Part shown: in pieces, positions 17,548 to 24,911 of the stretch
Layout of the letters: each line of letters starts with the position of its first letter
Position numbering within the stretch: position 1 is the stretch's first letter
NCBI GenBank assembly: GCA_030841105.1
Contig: JAVEDE010000011.1
Location: 1-58,935, forward strand
DNA: 58,935 bases
Direction of reading: 5' to 3'
From: Pyrinomonadaceae bacterium
Lineage (GTDB): Bacteria > Acidobacteriota > Blastocatellia > Pyrinomonadales > Pyrinomonadaceae
Position numbers and translations under genes: made by a program
The notes under the pieces: model-generated
The model's input: only the letters and a program-made list of their open reading frames with translations
Database searches by the model: none
What the model was told of the DNA's origin: nothing

Positions 17548-18454
17548 ATCTTGTTGCCACCTTGACCATCGCGGGGCGCAGCAACTTATCGCCGAGGCGA
17601 TAGCCGCGCACGATCTCTTGCATCACCGTATCAGGCTCGAACTCCTCCGTCTGTTCGGTGGCGATGGCTTCATGGACGTGCGGGTCGAAGGGACGCCCGA
17701 CCGTCGGCACCGGCTCGATCCCCAGACTCTCCAACACGCCGTTCAACTGCTTGCTGATCAACTCGACGCCGTGCAGAAAATTTCTGAACTCCTGCGACTC
17801 CGTGGCCTCAACCGACGACTCGGCCTCGTGCGCCCGGCGCAAGTTGTCCATCACCGGCAACAACTGCCCCACCACGTCCGCGACGATGCGGTTGTAAGTT
17901 TCGCCGCGCTCGCGCTCGATGCGCTTGCGGTAGTTGTCGAAATCGGCCTGCCGCCGCGCCGCGAGGTCTTGCAACTCCTGACGCTCGGCGCGCGCCTTCT
18001 GCAATTCCGCTTCGACGACATCCAACTCGGCCTGCGCGGCGAACAGTTCGGCCTGCATCGCCAGCGCGGAACTCGCGCCGCCGCCGCGCCCGCCCGCCGG
18101 ACGCGCGTTCGACTTCCCGCCGCCGTTCACGTCGCGCGCGCCTAAGTGGCGGTGCGTGTCTTGTTCGTCGCGTTCTTCGGGCACCTCGGCACGCGTCGGC
18201 GCGCCCGCCGTGTCGCGGTCGTCCGCGTCATCCTTGCCCTGTCCGCTGTCCTGCTCCGCGCCGCGATCAATGCGCCGCTGCATCTCTGTCTCGCCTTCGT
18301 AACTCGACGCGCGGCCGAGTTCGTCAGCCGTGGGCGTGTTGTCATCGTCATCCGCCGTTTCGGGCGCGGCGTGGTAATCGGCGTCGCCCTCTTCATCTAC
18401 GAAGCGGACGGGGATGCGCTTGGGAGTCGGGCTGTTTTCGTTAATCATTTCCAT
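17546..18454 (-). CDS. grpE: Nucleotide exchange factor GrpE
   Basis: A 302-residue protein, against about 180-200 in typical GrpE. The extra 130 or so residues are an N-terminal acidic, low-complexity extension (many Asp, Glu, Arg, then Gly-rich), probably disordered. From about residue 135 a long coiled coil (AELDVVEAELQKARAERQEL) leads into the conserved GrpE domain, with FDNYRKRIERER, LLPVMDNLRRA and the signature PFDPHVHEAI plus VRGYRLGDKLLRPA. GrpE releases ADP from DnaK. A second in-frame ATG two codons later is an equally good start. Lies between hrcA and dnaK. Confidence 0.95.
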   Translation of the reverse strand: MEMINENSPTPKRIPVRFVDEEGDADYHAAPETADDDDNTPTADELGRASSYEGETEMQRRIDRGAEQDSGQGKDDADDRDTAGAPTRAEVPEERDEQDTHRHLGARDVNGGGKSNARPAGGRGGGASSALAMQAELFAAQAELDVVEAELQKARAERQELQDLAARRQADFDNYRKRIERERGETYNRIVADVVGQLLPVMDNLRRAHEAESSVEATESQEFRNFLHGVELISKQLNGVLESLGIEPVPTVGRPFDPHVHEAIATEQTEEFEPDTVMQEIVRGYRLGDKLLRPAMVKVATR

Positions 18455-18519
18455 TCGACCTTGGAAGACCCTCTGCTGGCATAGAAGCCGGAACGACGCG
18501 ACTCGCCCCGCCTTCCTGT

Positions 18520-19641
18520 TTAGACATGCGCGCTGTCTTCGCGCATTATACGTTCAATCAATTGCGACACGTAGCCGACGACCGCCATCATGCGTTCGTA
18601 CTCGATGCGCATGGGGCCGACTACGCCGACCGTGCCCGCGACGCCGCCCGACCCGATGCGGTAAGGGGCAGTGATGAGCGCGCAGTTTTGCATCGAAGGC
18701 GTCGTCAACTCGCGCCCGATCTGGACGCGCACGTCCCCGAAGGCGCGCTCGCGCGTGATGCACTCGTTCAGAATGTTGATGAGCCGCGCCTTCTCTTCCA
18801 GCGTGCGGAACAACTGGCGCAGCCGCTCGATGTCCGTGAAATCAGGCTTGACCAGAATGTTCGACGCGCCGTCAACGTACACGTCGCCGGTCGCGGCCTC
18901 TTCGCCTTCCAGACTCAACTCGCACAGGAGCATGGCGTTTTGCAGCAGCCGGTCGTAGAGCGCCTTCTCGGCGCGCATCAGTTGGAGAATCTCCGCGCGG
19001 ATCGTTTGCAAGTTCTTGCCGCTGAACTCAGCGTTCAAATAGCGCGCCGTGTGTTCGAGTTCTTCCTGCGTGAGCGGTTCGTCAATGCGGATGATCTTGT
19101 TCTGGATGATGTTCGGCGCGAAGACGAGCACGACGAGGATGCGCCCGTCCGACAACTGCACAAACTCGATGTGCTGCAAACGGTTGTCGGCCATCGGCGG
19201 CGAGATGACGATGCCGACGTTCTCCGAGAGTTCCGACAGCAGGTGCGAAACTTTTTCCATCAGACGATTCGGCGCGGTCATGTTCCCCTCGCCCTGACGG
19301 ATGCCGAGCAGGCTGTCAATCGCCGCCGTGTCGGCGCGCGACAGGCGCGCGTCGCCGAGCATGTTGTCCACGTAATAACGATAGCCGAGGTCGGTCGGGA
19401 CGCGACCGGCGGACGTGTGCGGCTGCTCGACCAGTCCGGCGTCTTCGAGTTCGGCCATCACGTTGCGAATGGTGGCCGCGCTCCAATTCGCCGCGCCCGC
19501 CAGCCGCTCCGAGACGGTGCGCGAACCGACCGGCTCGCCCGTGCCCAGATGCTCTTTGATGATGGCCGACAACACGAACTGAGCGCGCGCGTCGGGCAAC
19601 CGCTCGGAGGACGTCGTTGATGTGGAACTACGATTTGCCAT
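18520..19641 (-). CDS. hrcA: Heat-inducible transcription repressor HrcA
   Basis: A 373-residue repressor of class I heat-shock genes. The ATG at 19641 is chosen because the winged-helix DNA-binding region (ARAQFVLSAIIKEHLGTGEPVGS, then WSAATIRNVMAELEDAGLVEQPHTSAGRVPT) begins shortly after; an upstream start adding 28 non-conserved residues is possible. The remainder is the GAF-like and dimerisation region. HrcA normally binds CIRCE operators and is kept active by GroEL. First gene of hrcA-grpE-dnaK-dnaJ, so autoregulation is expected. No canonical CIRCE is visible upstream; the best inverted repeat is at 19862-19898. Confidence 0.95.
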   Translation of the reverse strand: MANRSSTSTTSSERLPDARAQFVLSAIIKEHLGTGEPVGSRTVSERLAGAANWSAATIRNVMAELEDAGLVEQPHTSAGRVPTDLGYRYYVDNMLGDARLSRADTAAIDSLLGIRQGEGNMTAPNRLMEKVSHLLSELSENVGIVISPPMADNRLQHIEFVQLSDGRILVVLVFAPNIIQNKIIRIDEPLTQEELEHTARYLNAEFSGKNLQTIRAEILQLMRAEKALYDRLLQNAMLLCELSLEGEEAATGDVYVDGASNILVKPDFTDIERLRQLFRTLEEKARLINILNECITRERAFGDVRVQIGRELTTPSMQNCALITAPYRIGSGGVAGTVGVVGPMRIEYERMMAVVGYVSQLIERIMREDSAHV

Positions 19642-20052
19642 TTGATGCTTGAAGGGAGACGCAGGAATGTTGCAGGCCACTTCCGGGCGGTCGGCCAAAA
19701 CCCCGCCGGGTGTCAGTTCCATCATTACCGCCGCGCCTAAAACCTGTCAAGGTTCAATCTTACAGGTCTGACACACGTCTTGCGCCCGAAGTATAGCGGA
19801 TGTGGGAAACGGGGCGCAATCGCGTGCCGCCGCTCGCCCCTTTGCGCACCGCCGCTCCCGCCGCTTAACTCAATTTGTAGATTTCACAAGAGTTAGCGTC
19901 GCAAAACGGCGAACAACTGTCTCCCAAATGTTAACTCCTTCTAAGCAATAGACTTAACTACTGCCCTGCGCGGCTCTCCGACTGTCCGCAAATCGTTCTC
20001 GGCTCACAATTGATGCTTTAAAAAGGCTTAGCGGCGGGCGCGGAGGGCATCG
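19642..20052. other. Divergent regulatory region between hrcA and the SprT-like gene
   Basis: About 400 bases with no gene. It contains the inverted repeat at 19862-19898, a small ACCTGT/ACAGGT palindromic patch near 19742-19766, a TATACT -10-like hexamer for hrcA (minus strand, 19795-19790) lacking a good -35, and three TTAACT words between 19866 and 19960. Confidence 0.4.
19862..19898. promoter_or_regulatory. Candidate heat-shock operator (CIRCE-like inverted repeat)
   Basis: CGCTTAACTC (19862-19871) and GAGTTAGCG (19890-19898) form a near-perfect inverted repeat across 18 bases. The outer GCTAA/CTC letters recall CIRCE (TTAGCACTC-N9-GAGTGCTAA), but the spacer is twice as long and the GCA core is missing. 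The position, 220 bases upstream of hrcA, suits a regulatory site. Treat as a candidate only. Confidence 0.35.
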
Positions 20053-20081
20053 TTGACGCCTTGCCGGAGCGCTCGTAATAT
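20053..20081 (+). promoter_or_regulatory. Sigma-70-type promoter of the SprT-like gene
   Basis: TTGACG (20053-20058), 17-base spacer, TAATAT (20076-20081). Close to consensus and about 125 bases upstream of the gene. Confidence 0.7.
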
Positions 20082-20206
20082 AGGGCTGCGTCCGGCATCA
20101 ATCGTCTTCTCCGGCAGGAGCTTCGGAGTGAAGTTTTTTCGTGAAGTCTCCGGCCGTTCTTTTCACCGTCAACCCGTGCATCGTCAGCGCAGAACTTAAT
20201 TTTCCC

Positions 20207-20944
20207 ATGTCAGCCGCGCAGACACATCTCAGCCCCCTGTTCGTAGACGCCTTCCGGCAGCTTGAGCGTCAACACCCGACGCCGGAAATTGAAGTCCGCT
20301 TCTACCCCTACGCCGGGCTGACCCACACCATCCGCTCGCGCGCCGGGCGCATCCACGTCCGCATCTCCGACATCTTCCGCGACGCGCCGCCGAACGTGCA
20401 ACGCGCGCTCGCCTTTATCCTCATCGCCAAACTGCTGCGACGCCCAACGCCGCAAGTTCACGAACGCGTCTACCGCGACTACGCCATTTCGCCGCACGTC
20501 CAGCGCGCCTCAGACATCGCGCGCCGCCGCCGCAGCCGCCGGACAATCTCCACCGCGCGCGGCGAGCATCACAACCTCGACCGCCTGTTCGCGCGACTCA
20601 ACCGTCGCTACTTCGACGACGAAATGGAGAAGCCCACGCTCGCCTGGTCGCAACGACGCACGCGCCGCATTCTCGGCCATCACGACCCCTCTGACAACAC
20701 CATCGTGATCAGCAAGACGCTCGACGCACCCGACGTTCCTGAGTGGTTCGTCGAGTACATCCTGTACCACGAGATGCTGCACATCAAGCACCCTGCGCGC
20801 GTCGTCAAAGGCCGTCGCTTCTCGCACACGAAAGCCTTTCTCGCCGAAGAGGAACGCTACCCGCTCTTCGACGAAGCGCAGGAGTGGCTCGACCGCGTGG
20901 CGCGCCAACGCCGCACGCAGACAACGCACGCGGCCGCCGCCTGA
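20207..20944 (+). CDS. SprT-like zinc metalloprotease domain protein
   Basis: A 245-residue protein with the zinc-protease signature Y187-HEMLHIKH, in which H188 and H192 would bind zinc and E189 would be catalytic. The surrounding layout (LNRRYFDDEM, a basic middle, then WFVEYILYHEMLHIKHP and a FSHTKAFLAEEERYP tail) resembles SprT/Spartan-like and YgjP-like proteases. The substrate is unknown; in eukaryotes Spartan cleaves DNA-protein crosslinks, but that role cannot be assumed here. The ATG at 20207 follows a clear sigma-70-type promoter; an upstream in-frame extension is not conserved-looking. Arg-rich, predicted cytoplasmic. Confidence 0.82.
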   Translation: MSAAQTHLSPLFVDAFRQLERQHPTPEIEVRFYPYAGLTHTIRSRAGRIHVRISDIFRDAPPNVQRALAFILIAKLLRRPTPQVHERVYRDYAISPHVQRASDIARRRRSRRTISTARGEHHNLDRLFARLNRRYFDDEMEKPTLAWSQRRTRRILGHHDPSDNTIVISKTLDAPDVPEWFVEYILYHEMLHIKHPARVVKGRRFSHTKAFLAEEERYPLFDEAQEWLDRVARQRRTQTTHAAAA

Positions 20945-21026
20945 GAGCGAAACGCGGTCGGGAATTTTTTGAAACTTTCTCCGCCTCGCGCCGTTATTAC
21001 AGGCAGGAAGGTGGGCTCCTCCGAAG

Positions 21027-21090
21027 AGAACGGGCGAGCAACGAGCACGTGTTATCAACCGATAACATTGGCAAGTTGTTCGCCCGTTCT
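21027..21090 (+). terminator. Large two-stage hairpin downstream of the SprT-like gene
   Basis: An outer 16-bp stem (21027-21042 with 21075-21090, one mismatch) encloses an inner GTTATC/GATAAC stem (21051-21066). A short T-containing tail (TTAATTTG) follows. Could be a terminator or a binding site. Confidence 0.5.
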
Positions 21091-21096
21091 TAATTT

Positions 21097-21176
21097 GTCA
21101 GTCGCCCGTTGACAGTCGTTCAATCCAACTTTTAGTAACTCGTATGCATAATCACTAACAACGGACAACTGACGAC
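21097..21176. repeat. Degenerate inverted heptamer array, GTCAGTC/GCCCGTT words
   Basis: The left part (21097-21118) reads GTCAGTC-GCCCGTT-GACAGTC. The right part (21157-21176) reads ACAACGG-ACAACTG-ACGACG. The words match those of the array at 46266. Pairing is imperfect. Confidence 0.55.
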
Positions 21177-21193
21177 GAGCTAACGGCACTTCC

Positions 21194-21222
21194 TTGACAC
21201 ACCATACCTCCCGTGATTTCAT
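21194..21222 (+). promoter_or_regulatory. Candidate promoter of the dodecin gene
   Basis: TTGACA (21194-21199), 17-base spacer, TTTCAT (21217-21222), about 50 bases upstream of the dodecin ATG. Perfect -35, weak -10. Confidence 0.5.
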
Positions 21223-21275
21223 GCCTTACATCAAGTCTTAAAATTCGATCCGAAGTTTTGCAAGGAGATTCCACT

Positions 21276-21506
21276 ATGGGTGAGAGTGTTTTCAAGGGCG
21301 TCGAGATGGTCGGGACATCAGATCAGAGTTTCAGCCACGCCATCGAGGTGGCGGTCAAGCGCGCACGGCAGTCGTTGCGCGATCTCTCATGGTTCATCGT
21401 GAAGGAGCAGCGCGGCGGGCTGCAACAGGGGCGGCTTGAGTATCAGGTGACGCTCGAAGTCTACTTCAAACTGGAAGCCGAAAGCGGCGACAAAGCGGCC
21501 GACTGA
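21276..21506 (+). CDS. Dodecin family flavin-binding protein
   Basis: A 76-residue protein matching dodecin along its length: VFKGVEMVGTS, the helix SHAIEVAVKRARQSL, RDLSWFIVKEQRG with the flavin-stacking Trp, and the strand RLEYQVTLEVYFKLE. Dodecins form hollow dodecamers that sequester flavins, usually riboflavin, FMN or FAD. The ATG at 21276 has an AAGGAG ribosome binding site. The gene is monocistronic, with its own candidate promoter and a stem-loop overlapping the stop codon. Confidence 0.93.
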   Translation: MGESVFKGVEMVGTSDQSFSHAIEVAVKRARQSLRDLSWFIVKEQRGGLQQGRLEYQVTLEVYFKLEAESGDKAAD

Positions 21507-21530
21507 GCTTGTCTCTCAGTCGGTCGCTTT
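21495..21530 (+). terminator. Hairpin overlapping the dodecin stop codon
   Basis: A 13-bp stem with one mismatch (21495-21507 with 21515-21527) followed by TTTCG. The TGA stop is inside the left arm. The T tract is short. Confidence 0.6.
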
Positions 21531-21662
21531 CGCCCCGGCTCGCCGCTGGACAAAGCGTGCGCCCGCTCGCTAGACTACGCAGTTTGCGACACGGCCTAAT
21601 TTTCGACTGAGCGCCGTGCGCCGTCCGAGCGGGTAAATTTTCGATACGGAGCAAGAAATTTC

Positions 21663-22226
21663 ATGGCGATTCCAGCAACCCAAATCCGGCGCGGGATGGT
21701 AATTCTGTTCGAGGGCAATTTGTGCAAGGTGATTGACTTTCGTCACCACACGCCCGGCAACCTCCGCGCGATGGTGCAGACGAAAATGCGCAACCTGCGC
21801 ACCGGCGCGTCCTTCGAGCACCGCTTCCGCTCCTCCGACACGGTGGACAAAGCCGCGCTCGAACAGCACGAGATGGAGTACATGTACTCGGACGGCTCGC
21901 AGCACCATTTCATGAACACGGAGAACTACGAGCAAACCGCCCTGAGCGAAGAAGACCTCGCCGACATGGCGCAGTGGCTCATGCCCGGCATGCGTATCCA
22001 GGCCGAGTTTTACGAAGGCCAGCCCATCGGCATCACTCTCCCGCCCTCGATGGAACTCACCGTCACGCGCACCGACCCGACGCTCAAAGGCGCGACCGTC
22101 TCCAACGTCAACAAGCCCGCGCTGCTCGAAAACGGCGTGACCGTCACCGTCCCGCCCTTCGTCAACGAAGGCGACCGCATCCGCGTTGACCCAACGGAAG
22201 GCCGCTACATCGAGCGAGCTAAATAA
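21663..22226 (+). CDS. efp: Translation elongation factor P
   Basis: A 187-residue EF-P with the N-terminal KOW-like domain (IRRGMVILFEGNLCKVIDFRHHTPGN) and two OB domains ending in FVNEGDRIRVDPTEGRYIERAK. EF-P relieves ribosome stalling at polyproline stretches. Several proteins in this window are proline-rich (the Ser/Thr kinase tail, the TPTP linker of the delta-60 protein), so they are plausible clients. The residue at the modified loop tip (position 32, H-H-T-P-G-N context) is worth noting: the usual K or R is replaced by T/P-region residues in my reading. The stop is immediately followed by a perfect 32-bp inverted array. Confidence 0.95.
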   Translation: MAIPATQIRRGMVILFEGNLCKVIDFRHHTPGNLRAMVQTKMRNLRTGASFEHRFRSSDTVDKAALEQHEMEYMYSDGSQHHFMNTENYEQTALSEEDLADMAQWLMPGMRIQAEFYEGQPIGITLPPSMELTVTRTDPTLKGATVSNVNKPALLENGVTVTVPPFVNEGDRIRVDPTEGRYIERAK

Positions 22227-22314
22227 AGTGACAAGTGACGAGTGACAAGTGACAAGTCAAAATCAAAGGCTTGCTTTGTTCTGACTTGTCACTTGTCACT
22301 CGTCACTTGTCACT
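22227..22314. repeat. Perfect 32-bp inverted heptamer array, GTGACAA word
   Basis: Arms 22227-22258 and 22283-22314 are exact reverse complements over all 32 bases, including the single GTGACGA variant unit. The spacer is 24 bases. The array begins on the base after the efp stop and ends one base before the Kdo transferase ATG. Confidence 0.95.
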
Positions 22315-22315
22315 G

Positions 22316-23665
22316 ATGTACCTTCTCTACAGTCTCCTTCTTACGCTCGCCATCTTCGCGCTGCTGCCGCTGTTTCTGCTCGACGCGCTGCGTCACGGGA
22401 AATACGTGGCTGGCCTCGGCGAGCGTCTGGGCGACGTGCCGGAGGTTGATGCGGGCGGGCGCGAGGTCATCTGGCTGCATTGCGTTTCGGTCGGCGAGAC
22501 GCAGGCGGCGCGGCCGCTGGCGCGCGCGCTCGTCGAACGCTTCCCTTCCCACGCGCTCGTCGTCTCAACCACGACGCTCACCGGGCAAAGACTCGCGCGC
22601 GAAGTTTTCCGCGACGACGCGGCCGCGATTTTTTACTTCCCCTTCGACTGGGCGTGGAGCGTGCGCCGCTCCCTGCGCCGCATCAAGCCCTCGCTCGTGC
22701 TCGTCATGGAGACGGAACTGTGGCCGCGTTTTTTGCGCGAGTGCCAGAGGCGCAACGTGCCCGTTGCGCTCGTCAACGGGCGCATCTCCGAGAAGTCTTT
22801 CAAGGGCTACCGGCGTCTGGGTGGCTTCATCAAGAGCGTCGTCGGCACGCTCACGCTCGCCGTCATGCAGACGGAGGCCGACGCCGAAAGAATCCGCGCG
22901 CTCGGAGTTTCGCACGCGCGCACGCACGTCTCCGGCAACATCAAATTCGACGCCGACGCCGCCACGGGCGAGCAAACAATCACGACCGAACTGCGCGAGC
23001 GTTTCGCGTTCGACGACGAGCAGCGACCGCTCATCGTCGCCGCCAGCACACACGCGCCCGAAGAGGCGATCACGCTCGACGCATACAAACGGATCGTTGA
23101 CGCGCTCGATAACAATAAACGCCCGCGCCTGCTCGTCGCGCCGCGCCACCCCGAACGCTTCAACGAAGTCGCCGCCCTGCTCGCGGCGTGTGGTCTCCCG
23201 TGGGCGCGTCGTTCGAGCGCGCCGCGTGATGACGACCGCGCGTGCGAAGTCGTCCTGCTCGACAGCATCGGCGAACTGCGCGGAGTCTACCCGCTCGCCG
23301 CGCTCGTCTTCGTCGGCGGCAGCATCGCGGCGACCGGCGGGCACAACGTACTCGAACCCGCCGCCGCCGCCCGCTGCATCGTCACCGGCGCGCACACGTT
23401 CAACTTCTCCTCCATCATGCGCGACTTCCGCGAACGCGACGCGCTCGTGCAATTGCCCCCGCTCGCCGAACAGGATGCGCCCCGCGCGCTGGCACAAATT
23501 TTCCGCGAGTTGTTAAATACGGACGAGCGGCGACGCCGCATTGGTGAGCGCGCCCGCGCCGCGCTCGTAGAGAGTCGCGGCGCGACAGACGCGACGATCA
23601 AACTTCTCGCCCCACTGTTAGAACAAAGAGCAGAGATCAAAGGTCAGAGGTCGGTGAAGAGTTGA
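22316..23665 (+). CDS. waaA: 3-deoxy-D-manno-octulosonic acid (Kdo) transferase
   Basis: A 449-residue GT30 glycosyltransferase that adds Kdo to lipid IVA on the cytoplasmic face of the inner membrane. The ATG at 22316 starts directly with the single N-terminal membrane anchor (MYLLYSLLLTLAIFALLPLF). Family motifs: WLHCVSVGETQAA, VMETELWPRFLREC, NGRISEKSFKGYR, GNIKFDA, ASTHAPEE and VFVGGSIAATGGHNVLEPAA. It has no ribosome binding site because a hairpin array abuts the start. The last codons and the stop lie in another repeat tract. It sits just before lpxK, a normal lipid A neighbourhood. Confidence 0.94.
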   Translation: MYLLYSLLLTLAIFALLPLFLLDALRHGKYVAGLGERLGDVPEVDAGGREVIWLHCVSVGETQAARPLARALVERFPSHALVVSTTTLTGQRLAREVFRDDAAAIFYFPFDWAWSVRRSLRRIKPSLVLVMETELWPRFLRECQRRNVPVALVNGRISEKSFKGYRRLGGFIKSVVGTLTLAVMQTEADAERIRALGVSHARTHVSGNIKFDADAATGEQTITTELRERFAFDDEQRPLIVAASTHAPEEAITLDAYKRIVDALDNNKRPRLLVAPRHPERFNEVAALLAACGLPWARRSSAPRDDDRACEVVLLDSIGELRGVYPLAALVFVGGSIAATGGHNVLEPAAAARCIVTGAHTFNFSSIMRDFRERDALVQLPPLAEQDAPRALAQIFRELLNTDERRRRIGERARAALVESRGATDATIKLLAPLLEQRAEIKGQRSVKS

Positions 23666-23762
23666 GCCAACGCTCTCGACTGCTATCAACTGAACTCCAA
23701 TCAACTGAACTCCAACCAACTTTCTTCAACTGACCTTTGGCCGCTAACCTCTGACTTCTGAT
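23634..23762. repeat. Composite heptamer/15-mer repeat tract
   Basis: The outer parts (AGGTCAG on the left, CTCTGAC on the right) resemble the GTCAGAG array at 93. The middle holds two exact TCAACTGAACTCCAA 15-mers. The tract overlaps the Kdo transferase 3' end and ends just before lpxK. Confidence 0.65.
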
Positions 23763-23765
23763 TTT

Positions 23766-24911
23766 ATGTTTCAGCTAAGAGACCTTGCGTTCGCACCGCT
23801 CGGCGTCGCTTACGGCGCGGTGGGGAGCGCGCGGCGCGCCCTGTATCGCGCGGGCGTGCTGGCGGTCGAACGCGTCGGCGCGCCGGTCGTCAGCGTCGGC
23901 AACATCACGGCGGGCGGGACGGGCAAGACGCCGCTCGTCGAATGGCTGGCGCGCGCGGCGGCTGAGGAGGGGCGGCGCGTCTGCATACTCACGCGCGGCT
24001 ATGGCCGCGACGACGCAGGAGCGCGCGTCATCGTCTCGGATGGGGAGCGCGTGCTGGCCGGGGCGCACGAGGGGGGCGACGAGCCGCGGCTGCTCGCGGA
24101 GAGTTTGCGCGGGCTGCCCGTCGCCATCGTCAGCGACGCGAACCGTGTCGCGGCTGCACGTTGGGCGTTGAAGAATTTGCGCAGCGAAGTGTTCATCCTC
24201 GACGACGGCTTCCAGCACCTACGCATCGCGCGCGATTTGAACATCATCACGCTCGACGCGACCGACCCGTGGGGGGGCGGGCGACAACTTCCGCACGGTC
24301 GCCTGCGCGAACCGCTCGGCGAGATGCGGCGCGCGGATTTAATCGTCATCACGCGCGCCGAACTCGCCGGAGACGTGGAAGACTTACGCGCGCGCGCCGC
24401 GAGTTTGAGCGGCGGTCGCCCCGTGCTCGTCGCGCGCACCAACACACTTCGCATCGCGCCGCTCGTAACCATGGCAGTTGAAGCCGCCACCGACACGCAC
24501 GAAACAAACGACTTACCAACGCCCTTCACGAACGACTTACAACAGCCACCCGCCGCCGTCATATCGCAACCGCTCGCTGGTGTCCCGCAACCGCTCGCCG
24601 CGTTCTGCGCCATTGGGAATCCGCAGGCGTTCTTCGCGCACGCGCGCCGCGAAGGTCTCGCGCTGTGCTACACGCGCGCCTTCAAAGACCATCACACGTA
24701 CACGCAACGCGACGTTGACGAGTGCTCGCGCGAAGCCGCGCGGCACGGCGCGCGTGCGTTGCTGACGACGGCCAAAGACGCGGTTAAACTCCGCGCGCTC
24801 GACTTCGCGCTTCCCTGTTACGTGTTGGAAGTGGGGTTGAAGTTTGACGACGAGCAGCGGATGCGTGCCGTCTTGAAAGAATGTCTCTCGCGCCGCGCCG
24901 ACGGGCTATGA
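23766..24911 (+). CDS. lpxK: Tetraacyldisaccharide 4'-kinase LpxK
   Basis: A 381-residue membrane-associated P-loop kinase that phosphorylates the 4' position of the lipid A disaccharide. Motifs: VVSVGNITAGGTGKTPLVEWL (P-loop), ILTRGYGRD, VFILDDGFQHL and NIITLDATDPWGGGRQLPHGRLREPL. An unusual Thr/Pro/Gln-rich insertion of about 40 residues (around 235-275) precedes FCAIGNPQAFF. The gene converges with the Ser/Thr kinase gene, and the coding regions overlap by six bases. Confidence 0.94.
   Translation: MFQLRDLAFAPLGVAYGAVGSARRALYRAGVLAVERVGAPVVSVGNITAGGTGKTPLVEWLARAAAEEGRRVCILTRGYGRDDAGARVIVSDGERVLAGAHEGGDEPRLLAESLRGLPVAIVSDANRVAAARWALKNLRSEVFILDDGFQHLRIARDLNIITLDATDPWGGGRQLPHGRLREPLGEMRRADLIVITRAELAGDVEDLRARAASLSGGRPVLVARTNTLRIAPLVTMAVEAATDTHETNDLPTPFTNDLQQPPAAVISQPLAGVPQPLAAFCAIGNPQAFFAHARREGLALCYTRAFKDHHTYTQRDVDECSREAARHGARALLTTAKDAVKLRALDFALPCYVLEVGLKFDDEQRMRAVLKECLSRRADGL

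Noticed and set aside
22227..22314. Heptamer arrays as Rho-independent terminators
   Set aside because: They lack T tracts after the stem and lie inside operons whose downstream genes must be transcribed. True terminators in this window have distinct GC stems plus T runs.
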